A DNA stretch of 64,000 bases from JADJSS01 sp964490845 (GTDB taxonomy: Bacteria > Bacteroidota > Bacteroidia > Chitinophagales > JADIYW01). Shown one piece after another: positions 50,613 through 59,366 of the stretch. Position numbers and translations under genes: made by a program. Numbering within the stretch: the first letter of the stretch is position 1; each line of letters opens with the position of its first letter. Under the pieces are notes generated by a model. The model was not told the origin of the DNA, made no database searches, and saw only the letters and a list, made by a program, of their open reading frames with translations. The stretch is from NCBI GenBank assembly GCA_964490845.1, contig CAZBED010000002.1, positions 62,001-126,000 on the forward strand, given 5' to 3'.

Positions 50613-52280
50613 TTACTCAATAGAAAATATCTTTGTAACCATATTGTCATTGTCAGACAGCTGAAGCAAATACGCTCCTTTCGGATACTCAGAAGTCTTT
50701 ATGGTACAAGACCTTTCTTCTCCGATAAATGTATGTGTATTCTCATACAGCACCTCTCCGGCCATATTGATGATGCGAATAGAGATATCTGCAGCAGGTT
50801 TATGCCGCAACTGAACGGTTATCTCATTCCGGGTTGGATTGGGATAGAGTAAACTTGCTGCACTTAAACTGTTGTTGTTGACACTTTGCAAGGTGATGAG
50901 CAAGGTAACCGGAGAGGATGTGATCGTCCCCACAGCATTGCGGATGACAACCGTATAGGTACCCTGATCTGCCGGACTGACACTTGCTATCCTGTACACT
51001 GCACTGGTTGCACCGGAAATATCGATCCCGTTTCTTCTCCATTGATAGGTAACTCCCGCGCCATAGCCCGTTACCCTGAATACCGCTGAATCACCGGCAC
51101 TCAAACTCCTCGTGGCTGCCTGCTGATTGTTTACACTTACATTCGGAGGATTAGCACTGCCATTTAACTTCATAACCGTCACCCTATTCCCAAAATTAAA
51201 ATCTGCAAAGACGGCGTAGGGGGTGTTGAGGTTATCCACTCCCATGCTCAGGTGTGACCGGCTGCTTCCTGACAGTATTTTAATCATGGTTCCTGAGAAT
51301 CGGGTATTGCCTTCCTGCTGCCATGTGGTTCCGTCGTAATATTTTGCAGAGGCATAATGATCATTCGTACCCCCCGAGGCATCTTTATATACAACATGAG
51401 GTGTTCCACTGCCGTCTATCGCAAAACCGGGATACCAGCATTGACTGCAATCCGTAAAATTGCCGGTCTGAGTCCAGTTGCTGCCATTCCATTTGTACAG
51501 TGCTGGCGTTGAACTGCCTGCTGACCCTGCTGCGCATCCCAGCCACAAATCATTGGCATTATCTGTGATTAAGGATACATAACTGGCCGGTGACGGGGTA
51601 AATCCCTGACTGCCCACCAATACCCAGGATGTACCGTTGAATTTTCTGACGGACGCACCCGCACTGGAACCGGTACCATCCTGATAGGCTACATAAGGGG
51701 TATTATTCCGATCAATGGCTATGGATACCCACTGTACAATATTGCCGGTAAATCCTGCAGTACCCACCGGAACCCAATTGCTGCCGTCAAACTTCATGAC
51801 CGTAAGTTTTCGGTCGTTTTGAAAATCCTGATACGCCACATAGGGTACATTATTCTGGTTGATAGCGATAGCCGGCCATAGTGCGGAACTGGGCGTAAAC
51901 ATACTTGTCCCGACCGGAACCCAACTGCTTCCGTTAAACTTCATGACGGTACCTTGTCCACTGGTATTCTCTGTATAAAATACATACGGCTTGTCGGTAT
52001 TGTCCATCGCTATGGCGATCAGGCCGATATTGGCGGATGAAAAACCGGCATTGCCGACCCTGACCCAACTACTGCCATTGAACTTCATGACAGTGGCGGC
52101 ATTGTTGTTACCGGCGTCCTGGAATGCCACATAGGGAGTTCCGCTGCGGTCAAATGCGGTAGCGGTATTATAGACTACCCCGCCCGGGGAGAAGCCGCCT
52201 GTACCGACAACCTGCCAGGTTTGTGCGAACAAACCGGATATACAGAGCAATGCAATACTTAACGAGATAAACTTTTTCAT
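50613..52280 (-). CDS. T9SS-secreted repeat protein with Ig-like domain
   Basis: The 555-aa protein has a signal peptide cleaved near LFA|QT. Six or seven repeats of about 50 residues follow, each with versions of VMKFNGSSWVPVG and PYVAYQD; they should form a beta-propeller. An Ig-like module (about 380-465, YQWRRNGIDISGATSA) comes next, then a type A sorting domain starting at LLYPNPTRNEI. It should be a T9SS-exported surface or secreted protein, ligand unknown. The next gene on the strand lies 36 bp upstream and encodes another modular envelope protein. Confidence 0.88.
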   Translation of the reverse strand: MKKFISLSIALLCISGLFAQTWQVVGTGGFSPGGVVYNTATAFDRSGTPYVAFQDAGNNNAATVMKFNGSSWVRVGNAGFSSANIGLIAIAMDNTDKPYVFYTENTSGQGTVMKFNGSSWVPVGTSMFTPSSALWPAIAINQNNVPYVAYQDFQNDRKLTVMKFDGSNWVPVGTAGFTGNIVQWVSIAIDRNNTPYVAYQDGTGSSAGASVRKFNGTSWVLVGSQGFTPSPASYVSLITDNANDLWLGCAAGSAGSSTPALYKWNGSNWTQTGNFTDCSQCWYPGFAIDGSGTPHVVYKDASGGTNDHYASAKYYDGTTWQQEGNTRFSGTMIKILSGSSRSHLSMGVDNLNTPYAVFADFNFGNRVTVMKLNGSANPPNVSVNNQQAATRSLSAGDSAVFRVTGYGAGVTYQWRRNGIDISGATSAVYRIASVSPADQGTYTVVIRNAVGTITSSPVTLLITLQSVNNNSLSAASLLYPNPTRNEITVQLRHKPAADISIRIINMAGEVLYENTHTFIGEERSCTIKTSEYPKGAYLLQLSDNDNMVTKIFSIE

Positions 52281-52316
52281 ACGTTATTATTGGTTTCTTA
52301 ATTGTTACGTAAAAAA

Positions 52317-54470
52317 TTAATACGGGAATTTAACCTTTGCCTTAAAGGTGACGTTTTTAATAAACCTATACTTATCATGACCTAATGAATCATATATTTC
52401 ATACTTTTTGAAAATACCATCCACCAGTGCATAGCCGTTAATTTTTACAATAGTACCTGATGAGGAAACATAAGTATTATCAGGTTCAGGCAAATAGCCA
52501 TATTCCAGGCGTAAATTAGAATCATTTATACCCTGAAAGGTAGTTCCAAGTCCAACCTGAAATGCTGGCATTCTGAAAAATAAGTTTTTGGGAGTGGTAC
52601 CCAATATTCCTTTATATATTAAGTCAAAATAATGAATAGGATCAACATTACCACCTATTAAATTACCATACATTAATCCTCTTATCTTAAAACTTGAACT
52701 ATCCAGTTCTTCGTCCGTTTGAAAATCTAAATCTTTCAGGCTGGTTACTACGCCGTCAATACTTACATAGTCTAAGGTATCAGCAGAAGGTGTTGTAAAA
52801 CTTTTCGACGTACCATAAACGGTGTCTTTGTTGCTGCTGATAGCATACGTATTGACATAATAAGTGGTTAATGGACTAAGCCCGCTTATAGTGCTGGTAA
52901 AACTTCCTGTGCCGGTGCCATCTGTGGTCCTGTTCATCATTCTTCTCAGGGTGGGGTCCGGGCTGGTGTTCCATACAACCCCTCTTGAAGTAATGCTTGA
53001 TGTGCCTGAGTAATCAATCGTACCACCTGTTGTTGCTGTTGTGGGCGTAATAGCCGTTACCGCGTTAGTGATGATGATAATGGGAATGCAATCACCGGTT
53101 CCCTTTCGCAAAACATGCGACTCATTATTTCCATATTCAAATTTTAATTGATCCTCACTGATGAACTTTAATACTAATTTATCGTGGCCAACAATACCCG
53201 GTGCTTTGTACTTTTGAATGAAGGGGTTAATAAGCAATGTATCGTTCTGTACCGGAGATTTACCAGTTCCCCTGGAACAGGACTTCCCAACACATTTTCT
53301 AAATCCAAAATCCCACCACTCGGGACCACCAAATGTGGCTGTACTTTGCTGGATGCCACGTATAAACAAGTATTTGAAATTCATATTTACTTGCGTATTG
53401 TCAAAAACAAGTGGTCCAGTCCAGTAATGTGTACCCCATGCAAAAAAATTGGACTGAACACACAAGCTTACCTGGTCATCACTGTAGTAACCATCCGGTA
53501 TCCAAAAGACTCTTGCATAAATATGCTCTTTTTTATTGTGGTAATAAATAGTCATCTTTACTGCTCCATAGTCTAGCGATTTCAACCTGCCGGTGCTTTC
53601 TAATTCTAAGATTCCGCTTTCATTCAATTCTACCCTGGTAGGTGATGTTTGAAAGACACGAACATTGGGGGTGCCTGTAGAATCTATGAAACTCTCCGTC
53701 ACTTCAATGCGAACCGGTCTGGATCTTTTATTTTTACCATAAAAATGAGTAGGAGCTAACACCACCCGCATGTCATATACAGGAGTAGTATTCGTTACAG
53801 CAGGGTCAAAGACTACTATTCTGAGTGGATGACCAATGGTGTCCGTTCCAACACGTGCATACGCATAAAATATTCCTGTAGTTTGTCCGGCAGTGATAGT
53901 ACCCGTATTTGAAACAGTTATACCGCTTGCCGGGTCAACCATGAACGCATCAATGGTTCCACCAATCTGTTGCCCGCTGCTGTTGTTTAATCGGTATGTA
54001 ATACTTTTACTGCCTCCTTTCTGCAATATTACCACAGGCTGTGAATAGCTTATTGAATATATACCTCCAGGCACTGTAATGGTATCCGTAGTTGAAAGAA
54101 CCGATACTGTTATATAGCTGATGCCATGGATACTGTCAGAGACAGCTATTTCAGCCTGTCCCTTCCCTACTGCCTGTATAATACCGTTATTTACAAGTGC
54201 GACAGAACTGTCTTGTGTACTCCACAGGAAGGTAGGCTGGATGGGTTCTACTGTACCATCAGACTTATACAGTTTAGCGTTGACGGTTGCACTGTTGCCC
54301 GCTCTGAGTACTAACGAGGTAGCGGAGGTTTGGATATAACCAGGCTGTGTAGGTTGTATGTAAACCGGCAGATCCGTTATGACTCCGGGGCCATTAGGAT
54401 TATCTTCTTTAGTACATTGTAAGAGTATGATAGAAGATAACAACATGAAATAGATGGATAATTTTTTCAT
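52317..54470 (-). CDS. Modular lipoprotein with BIG2-like and fibronectin-like domains
   Basis: The 717-aa protein has a lipoprotein signal (LSSIILLQCTKE, Cys near residue 19). BIG2-like Ig modules follow (SLVLRAGNSATVNAKL, GVITAGQTTG-type segments over residues 50-230), then a central region with a paired-cysteine patch FRKCVGKSCSRG, and a fibronectin-like repeat of the form AVTAITPTTATTGGTI then RGVVWNTSPDPT (about 470-560). The same repeat type occurs in the next gene upstream, the C1 protease, so the two proteins share modules. Function is unknown; an adhesin or protease partner is plausible. It lies 124 bp from that gene. Confidence 0.75.
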   Translation of the reverse strand: MKKLSIYFMLLSSIILLQCTKEDNPNGPGVITDLPVYIQPTQPGYIQTSATSLVLRAGNSATVNAKLYKSDGTVEPIQPTFLWSTQDSSVALVNNGIIQAVGKGQAEIAVSDSIHGISYITVSVLSTTDTITVPGGIYSISYSQPVVILQKGGSKSITYRLNNSSGQQIGGTIDAFMVDPASGITVSNTGTITAGQTTGIFYAYARVGTDTIGHPLRIVVFDPAVTNTTPVYDMRVVLAPTHFYGKNKRSRPVRIEVTESFIDSTGTPNVRVFQTSPTRVELNESGILELESTGRLKSLDYGAVKMTIYYHNKKEHIYARVFWIPDGYYSDDQVSLCVQSNFFAWGTHYWTGPLVFDNTQVNMNFKYLFIRGIQQSTATFGGPEWWDFGFRKCVGKSCSRGTGKSPVQNDTLLINPFIQKYKAPGIVGHDKLVLKFISEDQLKFEYGNNESHVLRKGTGDCIPIIIITNAVTAITPTTATTGGTIDYSGTSSITSRGVVWNTSPDPTLRRMMNRTTDGTGTGSFTSTISGLSPLTTYYVNTYAISSNKDTVYGTSKSFTTPSADTLDYVSIDGVVTSLKDLDFQTDEELDSSSFKIRGLMYGNLIGGNVDPIHYFDLIYKGILGTTPKNLFFRMPAFQVGLGTTFQGINDSNLRLEYGYLPEPDNTYVSSSGTIVKINGYALVDGIFKKYEIYDSLGHDKYRFIKNVTFKAKVKFPY

Positions 54471-54594
54471 AGAATATATTTAGGTTAAAATTTGACTTTA
54501 TTTTTTTATAGGTTCTGTTTTACAAAAACCTTCCTGAATTCATCGTATTGCTGCTTTTTACTATAATACCTGCACATAGCCCTTTCTTTCATTT

Positions 54595-56688
54595 TCAATC
54601 CTTCACACAACGAACACTGCCTCCGACATATTTAAGACTTCCATTTCTGAGCGCTTCTGAATTAAAAGTATTAAGTGTAATATTAATTGTAACGGATGAA
54701 CTAAAATTATCAGATGTCCAGAACAATGCTTCTCCTCCAATATTATAAAAATACTCTGCCCGGTAACCTCCCGGAATCCCCTTGAAACCGCTGCTGTTGG
54801 TCGCACCGGTATTGGGACTATCCCAAACGGAAGTCGCTTTCATTTTACCACCTGCTACAGATTCTCCTCCGAGAAAATTTACCAGTGTGCTCCATTCTGT
54901 ATCGGAAGGGACATGCCAGCCGATTGGACAAATATTTTTACTGTTACTCACGGCATACCAGTTATATAACTTGCCATACGTGGAGTTATTGGCAGAGTTA
55001 TTATTGTAATGAGAATAAGCTCCTGTGGTATTAATAGCCCATGCCAAACTATCGGTTACATTCGGAATTGCCGTTCCGTCTCTGTACCGGGTAGTTTTCA
55101 GGTTCTCCTTCATCCAGCACTGCGTACCAATGGTCACTGTCTGGTACACATTTCCATCAATGTCTGTAACAGTACCGCATCCGGCATGCACCGGGATAAA
55201 ACTAATTTCATTTCCATAAGCCGTACCCACACTATTGGTGGCATAAGCCCTGACATAATATCGGGTGTCCCATTGCAGATTATTCATGTTGCTGCTGAAA
55301 GTTCCGGTACCGGTGCCATCTGTTGTTTTGTTATCAGAAGTTGTCGGATTTGGCGAAGTGCTCCAGCACACTCCTCTGGCTGTAATGGCAGCCCCACCGT
55401 CCGACGTGATATTGCCTCCGCTGCTGGCCGTCGTAGCATTGATATTACTGACATTGGTTGTACTCAAAACGGGAACTGTTGGGTCGGCAGGTGTCGTAAA
55501 ACTTATGGGTGTTCCGTAGAATGTTCCCCAGGCTGTTTTAGCAAAAGCACGGACACGATAATTTGTATTGGGAGTAAGGCCGCCGGCCGTCAGGGTATAG
55601 GAACCTAAACCCGAAGTGGCATCATCGATAAATACCGGATCTACGATAAGGGATCCCAATCCGAAATTAAGTAATCTGTAACGCTGGATGCCTCTTTTGT
55701 TGATGGGCGGGCCGGCGTTTGAATTTATAGTACCTCCGGAGGTGACGGAAGTAGGTGTCAGATTGCTCAATGCTGATGTTGAAATATCCATCAGCCTAGA
55801 ATCGGTCGCCTTGGTCTTCATCACATACATTTCATACCTGCCCGGGGCGCCCAACAGAACATTATCGAGATAATCATACCCTATCCAGCCATATCCTCCG
55901 AAGCCCCAATCTGTTCCATAGGAATTCATGATCTTATAGGCATTCTTGCTGTCGTCCCATCCGCAAATCACAATGGCATGATTCCCAACAAAACGGCCTC
56001 TGGGGCCGTTCCAGATAAAATTACCGTCTAACCAAAATCCCAGGTCTAATTTGACTCCGATTATAATTGGGTTCTGGGAATATACAATCCGCTTGATATC
56101 ACTGATATTCGATACCCTGTAATAGGACTCAATTTTAAAAAAAGCCGCTTCTGCCAGTTGGGTACTGTTCGGAAGGGTGGTGCAACCATTATTAGAAAAA
56201 TAAGGCATACGTTGCCAGGTACAGACCCCTTTGGATTTGATCTCATCAAGGGCCCTGTAAAATCGGGTACCCGCATTGCAATCTCCGGGTGACTTAGAAA
56301 TGTTGTATAGAAATTCAGGGCTAAACACCGCATAATTATCCGGTTCCCCACGAAGATTTGTGTATGAATTTCCGGAATGAATATGCAGGCGGTAACTTCT
56401 GGCGGCATAGGCTGTAGCAAAGGCCACACAACTCCCTTCACCACCCTGACTTTTTATCGGTGGCATATCCAAAGAAAAGGACGGAGGTGCCACCCAATTC
56501 ATAATACGTTCACCTTCGTCGAACAATAATGACGTATCGACCTCGGGAATCAACTCCAGAATGGAGTCCGGTGTAGGTATCAACCCGAATCCGCGTTCTT
56601 CGGGGACGATATCGGTTCCGTCATTTTTCTTGCAGCCTGACAACAGCAGGAGATAAGCGGATAACAGGATGATACCAGACTTTTTCAT
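54595..56688 (-). CDS. C1A (papain-like) protease with fibronectin-like repeats and FISUMP domain, lipoprotein
   Basis: The 697-aa protein has a lipoprotein signal (LLLLSGCKKND). The papain-like domain covers residues about 70-300: the active Cys is in KSQGGEGSCVAFATAYAA, the His in NHAIVICGWDD and the Asn in KIMNSYGTDWGFGGYGWIGYD. Two fibronectin-like repeats of the TSGGTI type follow (about 305-500), then a C-terminal FISUMP domain that starts CGTVTDIDGNVYQTV and has IGTQCWMKENLKTTRYRDG and CPIGWHVPSDTEW. The Cys motif reads GEGSC-V rather than the usual GSC-W. It should act as a surface cysteine protease. Two 10-bp direct repeats 20 bp apart lie upstream (56782-56811), possibly its operator. 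Confidence 0.88.
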   Translation of the reverse strand: MKKSGIILLSAYLLLLSGCKKNDGTDIVPEERGFGLIPTPDSILELIPEVDTSLLFDEGERIMNWVAPPSFSLDMPPIKSQGGEGSCVAFATAYAARSYRLHIHSGNSYTNLRGEPDNYAVFSPEFLYNISKSPGDCNAGTRFYRALDEIKSKGVCTWQRMPYFSNNGCTTLPNSTQLAEAAFFKIESYYRVSNISDIKRIVYSQNPIIIGVKLDLGFWLDGNFIWNGPRGRFVGNHAIVICGWDDSKNAYKIMNSYGTDWGFGGYGWIGYDYLDNVLLGAPGRYEMYVMKTKATDSRLMDISTSALSNLTPTSVTSGGTINSNAGPPINKRGIQRYRLLNFGLGSLIVDPVFIDDATSGLGSYTLTAGGLTPNTNYRVRAFAKTAWGTFYGTPISFTTPADPTVPVLSTTNVSNINATTASSGGNITSDGGAAITARGVCWSTSPNPTTSDNKTTDGTGTGTFSSNMNNLQWDTRYYVRAYATNSVGTAYGNEISFIPVHAGCGTVTDIDGNVYQTVTIGTQCWMKENLKTTRYRDGTAIPNVTDSLAWAINTTGAYSHYNNNSANNSTYGKLYNWYAVSNSKNICPIGWHVPSDTEWSTLVNFLGGESVAGGKMKATSVWDSPNTGATNSSGFKGIPGGYRAEYFYNIGGEALFWTSDNFSSSVTINITLNTFNSEALRNGSLKYVGGSVRCVKD

Positions 56689-56781
56689 GATCTTAACCTT
56701 AGTGTAGTTGAATTTTATGTTGTTTATGTATTGATTTTACTAATCTAAAAAGAACCTTCATTAACCATCAGTGACCAATGC

Positions 56782-56811
56782 GTAAGCGGTCAAAATCTTA
56801 AGTAAGCGGTC
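56782..56811. promoter_or_regulatory. Direct repeat, possible operator
   Basis: GTAAGCGGTC occurs at 56782-56791 and again, identical, at 56802-56811. The spacing is exactly 20 bp, two helical turns, so a dimeric regulator would bind both on one face of the DNA. It lies between the LuxR-type gene and the protease gene. Confidence 0.4.
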
Positions 56812-56839
56812 TGTGGTATGCAATTTTAAGTTAGATATG

Positions 56840-57043
56840 TCAATCAATCCATTTCCTCCTAAATGCTATGGATATTGCCTCGTACATATTTTTAGCATTC
56901 GTTTTTTCTAAAATACTTTTCCTGTAACTCTCTACAGTATGGTAAGAAAGATACATCACCAAGGCAATTTCCTTTGTTGAAAGACCATCTGCAATCAGTT
57001 TGAGTATTTTTAGTTCCTGAACAGTAAGTAAACTCATTATCAT
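56840..57043 (-). CDS. Small LuxR-type HTH regulator
   Basis: The start is taken at ATG 57043 (MIMSLLTVQE); a TTG twelve codons earlier also opens the frame. The product of about 67 aa is only a LuxR/NarL-type helix-turn-helix: LTVQELKILKLIADGLSTKEIALVMYLSYHTVESYRKSILEKTNAKN. It has no receiver or ligand domain, so it is either a free-standing DNA-binding protein like GerE or the remnant of a larger regulator. Its 3' end is about 150 bp from the C1 protease start, on the same strand, with the direct repeat between them. Confidence 0.65.
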   Translation of the reverse strand: MIMSLLTVQELKILKLIADGLSTKEIALVMYLSYHTVESYRKSILEKTNAKNMYEAISIAFRRKWID

Positions 57044-57186
57044 ATAATGCAATCGACAATTTGTTACTAAAATATTCAAAATATTTAATTTTCAAATCCC
57101 TGTTTTCAGGGGATTGAAAATTACTTGACTTTTGATAAGTGCTGTTTCTTTTGTGGTTTATAATCAATTAATTGTATTAATGGACT

Positions 57187-57379
57187 ATAGTGGGTGATTA
57201 AAATAGATTAAAATAAATCGTGGTAAAATGCAGTATAGAAGTAAGCAAGAATGATAGAAACCAATGGCAGATTGTTCTAAATATGCTTTGCCGATGCTAG
57301 AAAACGGTTACTGTACTTTATACCCGTCTGTCAGCGTTTGCAGGAAAGCAATGATGTCTTTGATTTCTTCGGGAGATAA
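57187..57379. repeat. 193-bp direct duplication, copy A
   Basis: This matches copy B (58072-58264) at about 191 of 193 positions; differences are AAAAT/AATAT near 57211 and AAGAA/AGGAA near 57249. Copy A includes 72 bp equal to the 3' end of the di-heme peroxidase gene (57308-57379), so it is a detached gene tail. The RAYT unit lies exactly between copies A and B. Confidence 0.92.
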
Positions 57380-57389
57380 CATAGCCATA

Positions 57390-57415
57390 GCCATGGTTCG
57401 TGTCCTCACGAACCA
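57390..57415. repeat. REP family 2, left copy beside RAYT
   Basis: CCATGGTTCGTGTCCTCACGAACC is a palindrome with GGTTCGTG and CACGAACC arms. It lies 60 bp upstream of the RAYT start and 10 bp after duplication copy A. Confidence 0.85.
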
Positions 57416-57474
57416 CATTACAAAAAAACATGTAGCTAATTTAATGAAAATAACGAATTTTATTAAATTAGTAG

Positions 57475-58032
57475 ATGAACAATATATATGACGGCAATCG
57501 CAAGAACTTCATTCAACTTAATGAAATTTATTTCTGGACAGCCACCATTCACAACTGGGAAAAATTATTAAATGCAGATGAAGCTAAAAATATCATTATC
57601 GATTCTTTGTTTTACCTAAGTAATAGCAATATCATCGATGTTTTTGCATTTGTTATCATGCCTAATCACATTCACTTGATCTGGCGTATCAATTCATTAA
57701 ATGGCAAAGAAACAGCACAAGGTTCGCTCCTGAAGTTTACGGCACATTCTTTTAAAAAGAAATTGTTTCAACAAAATGATATAATACTCAACAACTTCAA
57801 AGTTTCTGCCGCTAACAAACAATATGAGTTTTGGCAAAGAGATTCTTTAGCCATTCATTTGTTTACAAAAGAAGTGGCTTATCAAAAATTAGATTACATA
57901 CATTATAATCCATGCACTGAAAGATGGCAACTCGCCAACGATCCGTGTGATTACAACTATTCGTCTGCAAAATTTTACGAGTTAGGAATTAAAGAATTCG
58001 ACTTCTTGAAGGATTTGAGAGAAGAGTTTTAA
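57475..58032 (+). CDS. REP-associated tyrosine transposase (RAYT), intact
   Basis: The 185-aa protein is a complete Y1/RAYT transposase, a single-copy relative of IS200/IS605 TnpA that nicks single-stranded REP sequences. The HUH motif is FVIMPNHIHLIWRI (His65 and His67). The active-site Tyr is probably Tyr141 in QKLDYIHYNPCTERW, and the family's NDPCDYNYSSAKFY end follows. Start ATG lies just after AATTAGTAG. Family 2 REP palindromes stand on both sides (57390-57415, 58038-58065) in inverted orientation, and more copies lie near accC. Its sequence differs clearly from the frameshifted RAYT at 23305, consistent with two separate RAYT-REP pairs. No insertion-sequence ends are seen. Confidence 0.92.
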   Translation: MNNIYDGNRKNFIQLNEIYFWTATIHNWEKLLNADEAKNIIIDSLFYLSNSNIIDVFAFVIMPNHIHLIWRINSLNGKETAQGSLLKFTAHSFKKKLFQQNDIILNNFKVSAANKQYEFWQRDSLAIHLFTKEVAYQKLDYIHYNPCTERWQLANDPCDYNYSSAKFYELGIKEFDFLKDLREEF

Positions 58033-58037
58033 ATAAT

Positions 58038-58065
58038 AATGGTTCGTGGGGACACGAACCATGGC
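58038..58065. repeat. REP family 2, right copy beside RAYT
   Basis: ATGGTTCGTGGGGACACGAACCATGG begins 5 bp after the RAYT stop codon and is the inverted partner of the left copy. Seven bases separate it from duplication copy B. Confidence 0.85.
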
Positions 58066-58071
58066 AAGGTC

Positions 58072-58264
58072 ATAGTGGGTGATTAAAATAGATTAATATA
58101 AATCGTGGTAAAATGCAGTATAGAAGTAAGCAGGAATGATAGAAACCAATGGCAGATTGTTCTAAATATGCTTTGCCGATGCTAGAAAACGGTTACTGTA
58201 CTTTATACCCGTCTGTCAGCGTTTGCAGGAAAGCAATGATGTCTTTGATTTCTTCGGGAGATAA
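58072..58264. repeat. 193-bp direct duplication, copy B
   Basis: This copy is in place: it holds the peroxidase gene's last 72 bp (58193-58264) and 121 bp of downstream sequence. It is about 99 percent identical to copy A, so the event is recent. Confidence 0.92.
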
Positions 58265-59323
58265 TTTTAGATTACCCACTTCCGTTCTGTTCATGGTGGC
58301 CGGATATTCCGGAACGAATTTCTTGTTGATATCCCGTTCGTTATAGAACTCCAACACTTCTTCCAGTGTATGAAAGATTCCGTTGTGCATGTAGGGCGCG
58401 GTGATGGCTACATTGCGCAGGGTGGGTGTCTTGAACCTGCCGATTTCTTTTGGATTGCTCACTTCTGTCTTGGCTAAACCACTGTCGACGGGCAGATTCA
58501 GTTGTGCCGGATGTTTGGGCAGTCCGATATTTTCATACGAAAAATCGGTGAAGATGATTTTGTCGGTGGAGGCATAAGGCGTTGGCTGAATGGAATGGCA
58601 GACGGAGCATTTGGCTCTGCTGGTATCGCTGAACAGCTGCATGCCGCGCATTTCCTGAGTAGTTAGTTTAACTTTACCTTTCAAGTAAAAATCGAATTTG
58701 CTGGTAAACGGATTGACCTGATAAGAGCGTTGAAATGCCTGCAGACACCCTACGGCATAGAAAACGATAAGGTCAGGTTTTTGAAACGCCTCTTTGCCAA
58801 ATATTTTTTCAAGTGCAGGATAATAGGAAGCGTGTTTAAGTTTTCCGGATACCCTGGCGAAACTGGCATTGTTCATCTCGTGCTCATTGATGAGTGGAAA
58901 TAAGGCCTGTTCGTTCAGGAATTCCGCCCTGCCATCCCAGAAAAAACCCCCTACCTCTTCCATTACGCCTCGTACCGATTCTTCTCTTCTGTTAGGGGCA
59001 AAACTCATATAGCTGATGGAAGGTGCATGGCGTGTGCCGGGCTCGTTGCGGGAGCCGGCAGAAAAGGACGTATGTCGGGGGTCCGAAAAACCGCTCATAG
59101 GAGAATGGCAAGTTGCGCAACTGGTGCCTGCCGGTTCAGACAGGTTTTTATCAAAGAACATGAGTTTGCCTACCCGTGCGGAGTCGGAAAGTCCGTCATT
59201 ATTCGACAAAAAATCTGTTTCAGAAGAATAGTAGAAGGGTTCCTGAACAGAACTGTTGTTCGACCTGCAACTTACCAAAGCCAACAATAAGACAAAATAC
59301 CCATATTTACAATTCTTGTTCAT
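58193..59323 (-). CDS. Di-heme cytochrome c peroxidase (MauG/CcpA family), copy 2
   Basis: The 376-aa protein has a lipoprotein signal (LLLALVSCRS, Cys near residue 19) and two c-type haem sites, TSCATCHSPMSGFSD and AKCSVCHSIQPT. APYMHNGIFHTLEEVLEFYN is the second-haem region. It is a close paralog of 46959-48086. It is the last gene of the operon imelysin-HTTM-TonB receptor-peroxidase, 43 bp after the receptor. This context suggests a role in iron or haem handling, or protection from peroxide during iron uptake. Its 3' 72 bp are duplicated on the far side of a RAYT. Confidence 0.93.
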   Translation of the reverse strand: MNKNCKYGYFVLLLALVSCRSNNSSVQEPFYYSSETDFLSNNDGLSDSARVGKLMFFDKNLSEPAGTSCATCHSPMSGFSDPRHTSFSAGSRNEPGTRHAPSISYMSFAPNRREESVRGVMEEVGGFFWDGRAEFLNEQALFPLINEHEMNNASFARVSGKLKHASYYPALEKIFGKEAFQKPDLIVFYAVGCLQAFQRSYQVNPFTSKFDFYLKGKVKLTTQEMRGMQLFSDTSRAKCSVCHSIQPTPYASTDKIIFTDFSYENIGLPKHPAQLNLPVDSGLAKTEVSNPKEIGRFKTPTLRNVAITAPYMHNGIFHTLEEVLEFYNERDINKKFVPEYPATMNRTEVGNLKLSPEEIKDIIAFLQTLTDGYKVQ

Positions 59324-59366
59324 GGAAAAACGCTACTAAATATACCAAAAATGAAAGAGAACGCTT

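Noticed and set aside
53184..53576. 130-aa plus-strand ORF inside the modular lipoprotein gene
   Set aside because: It is antisense to a continuous frame with recognisable repeats.
57264..57491. Short ORF of about 75 aa in the left duplication
   Set aside because: It overlaps the detached peroxidase gene tail and the REP, and reads as antisense or spacer. The twin at 58149-58346 arises from the same duplicated sequence.
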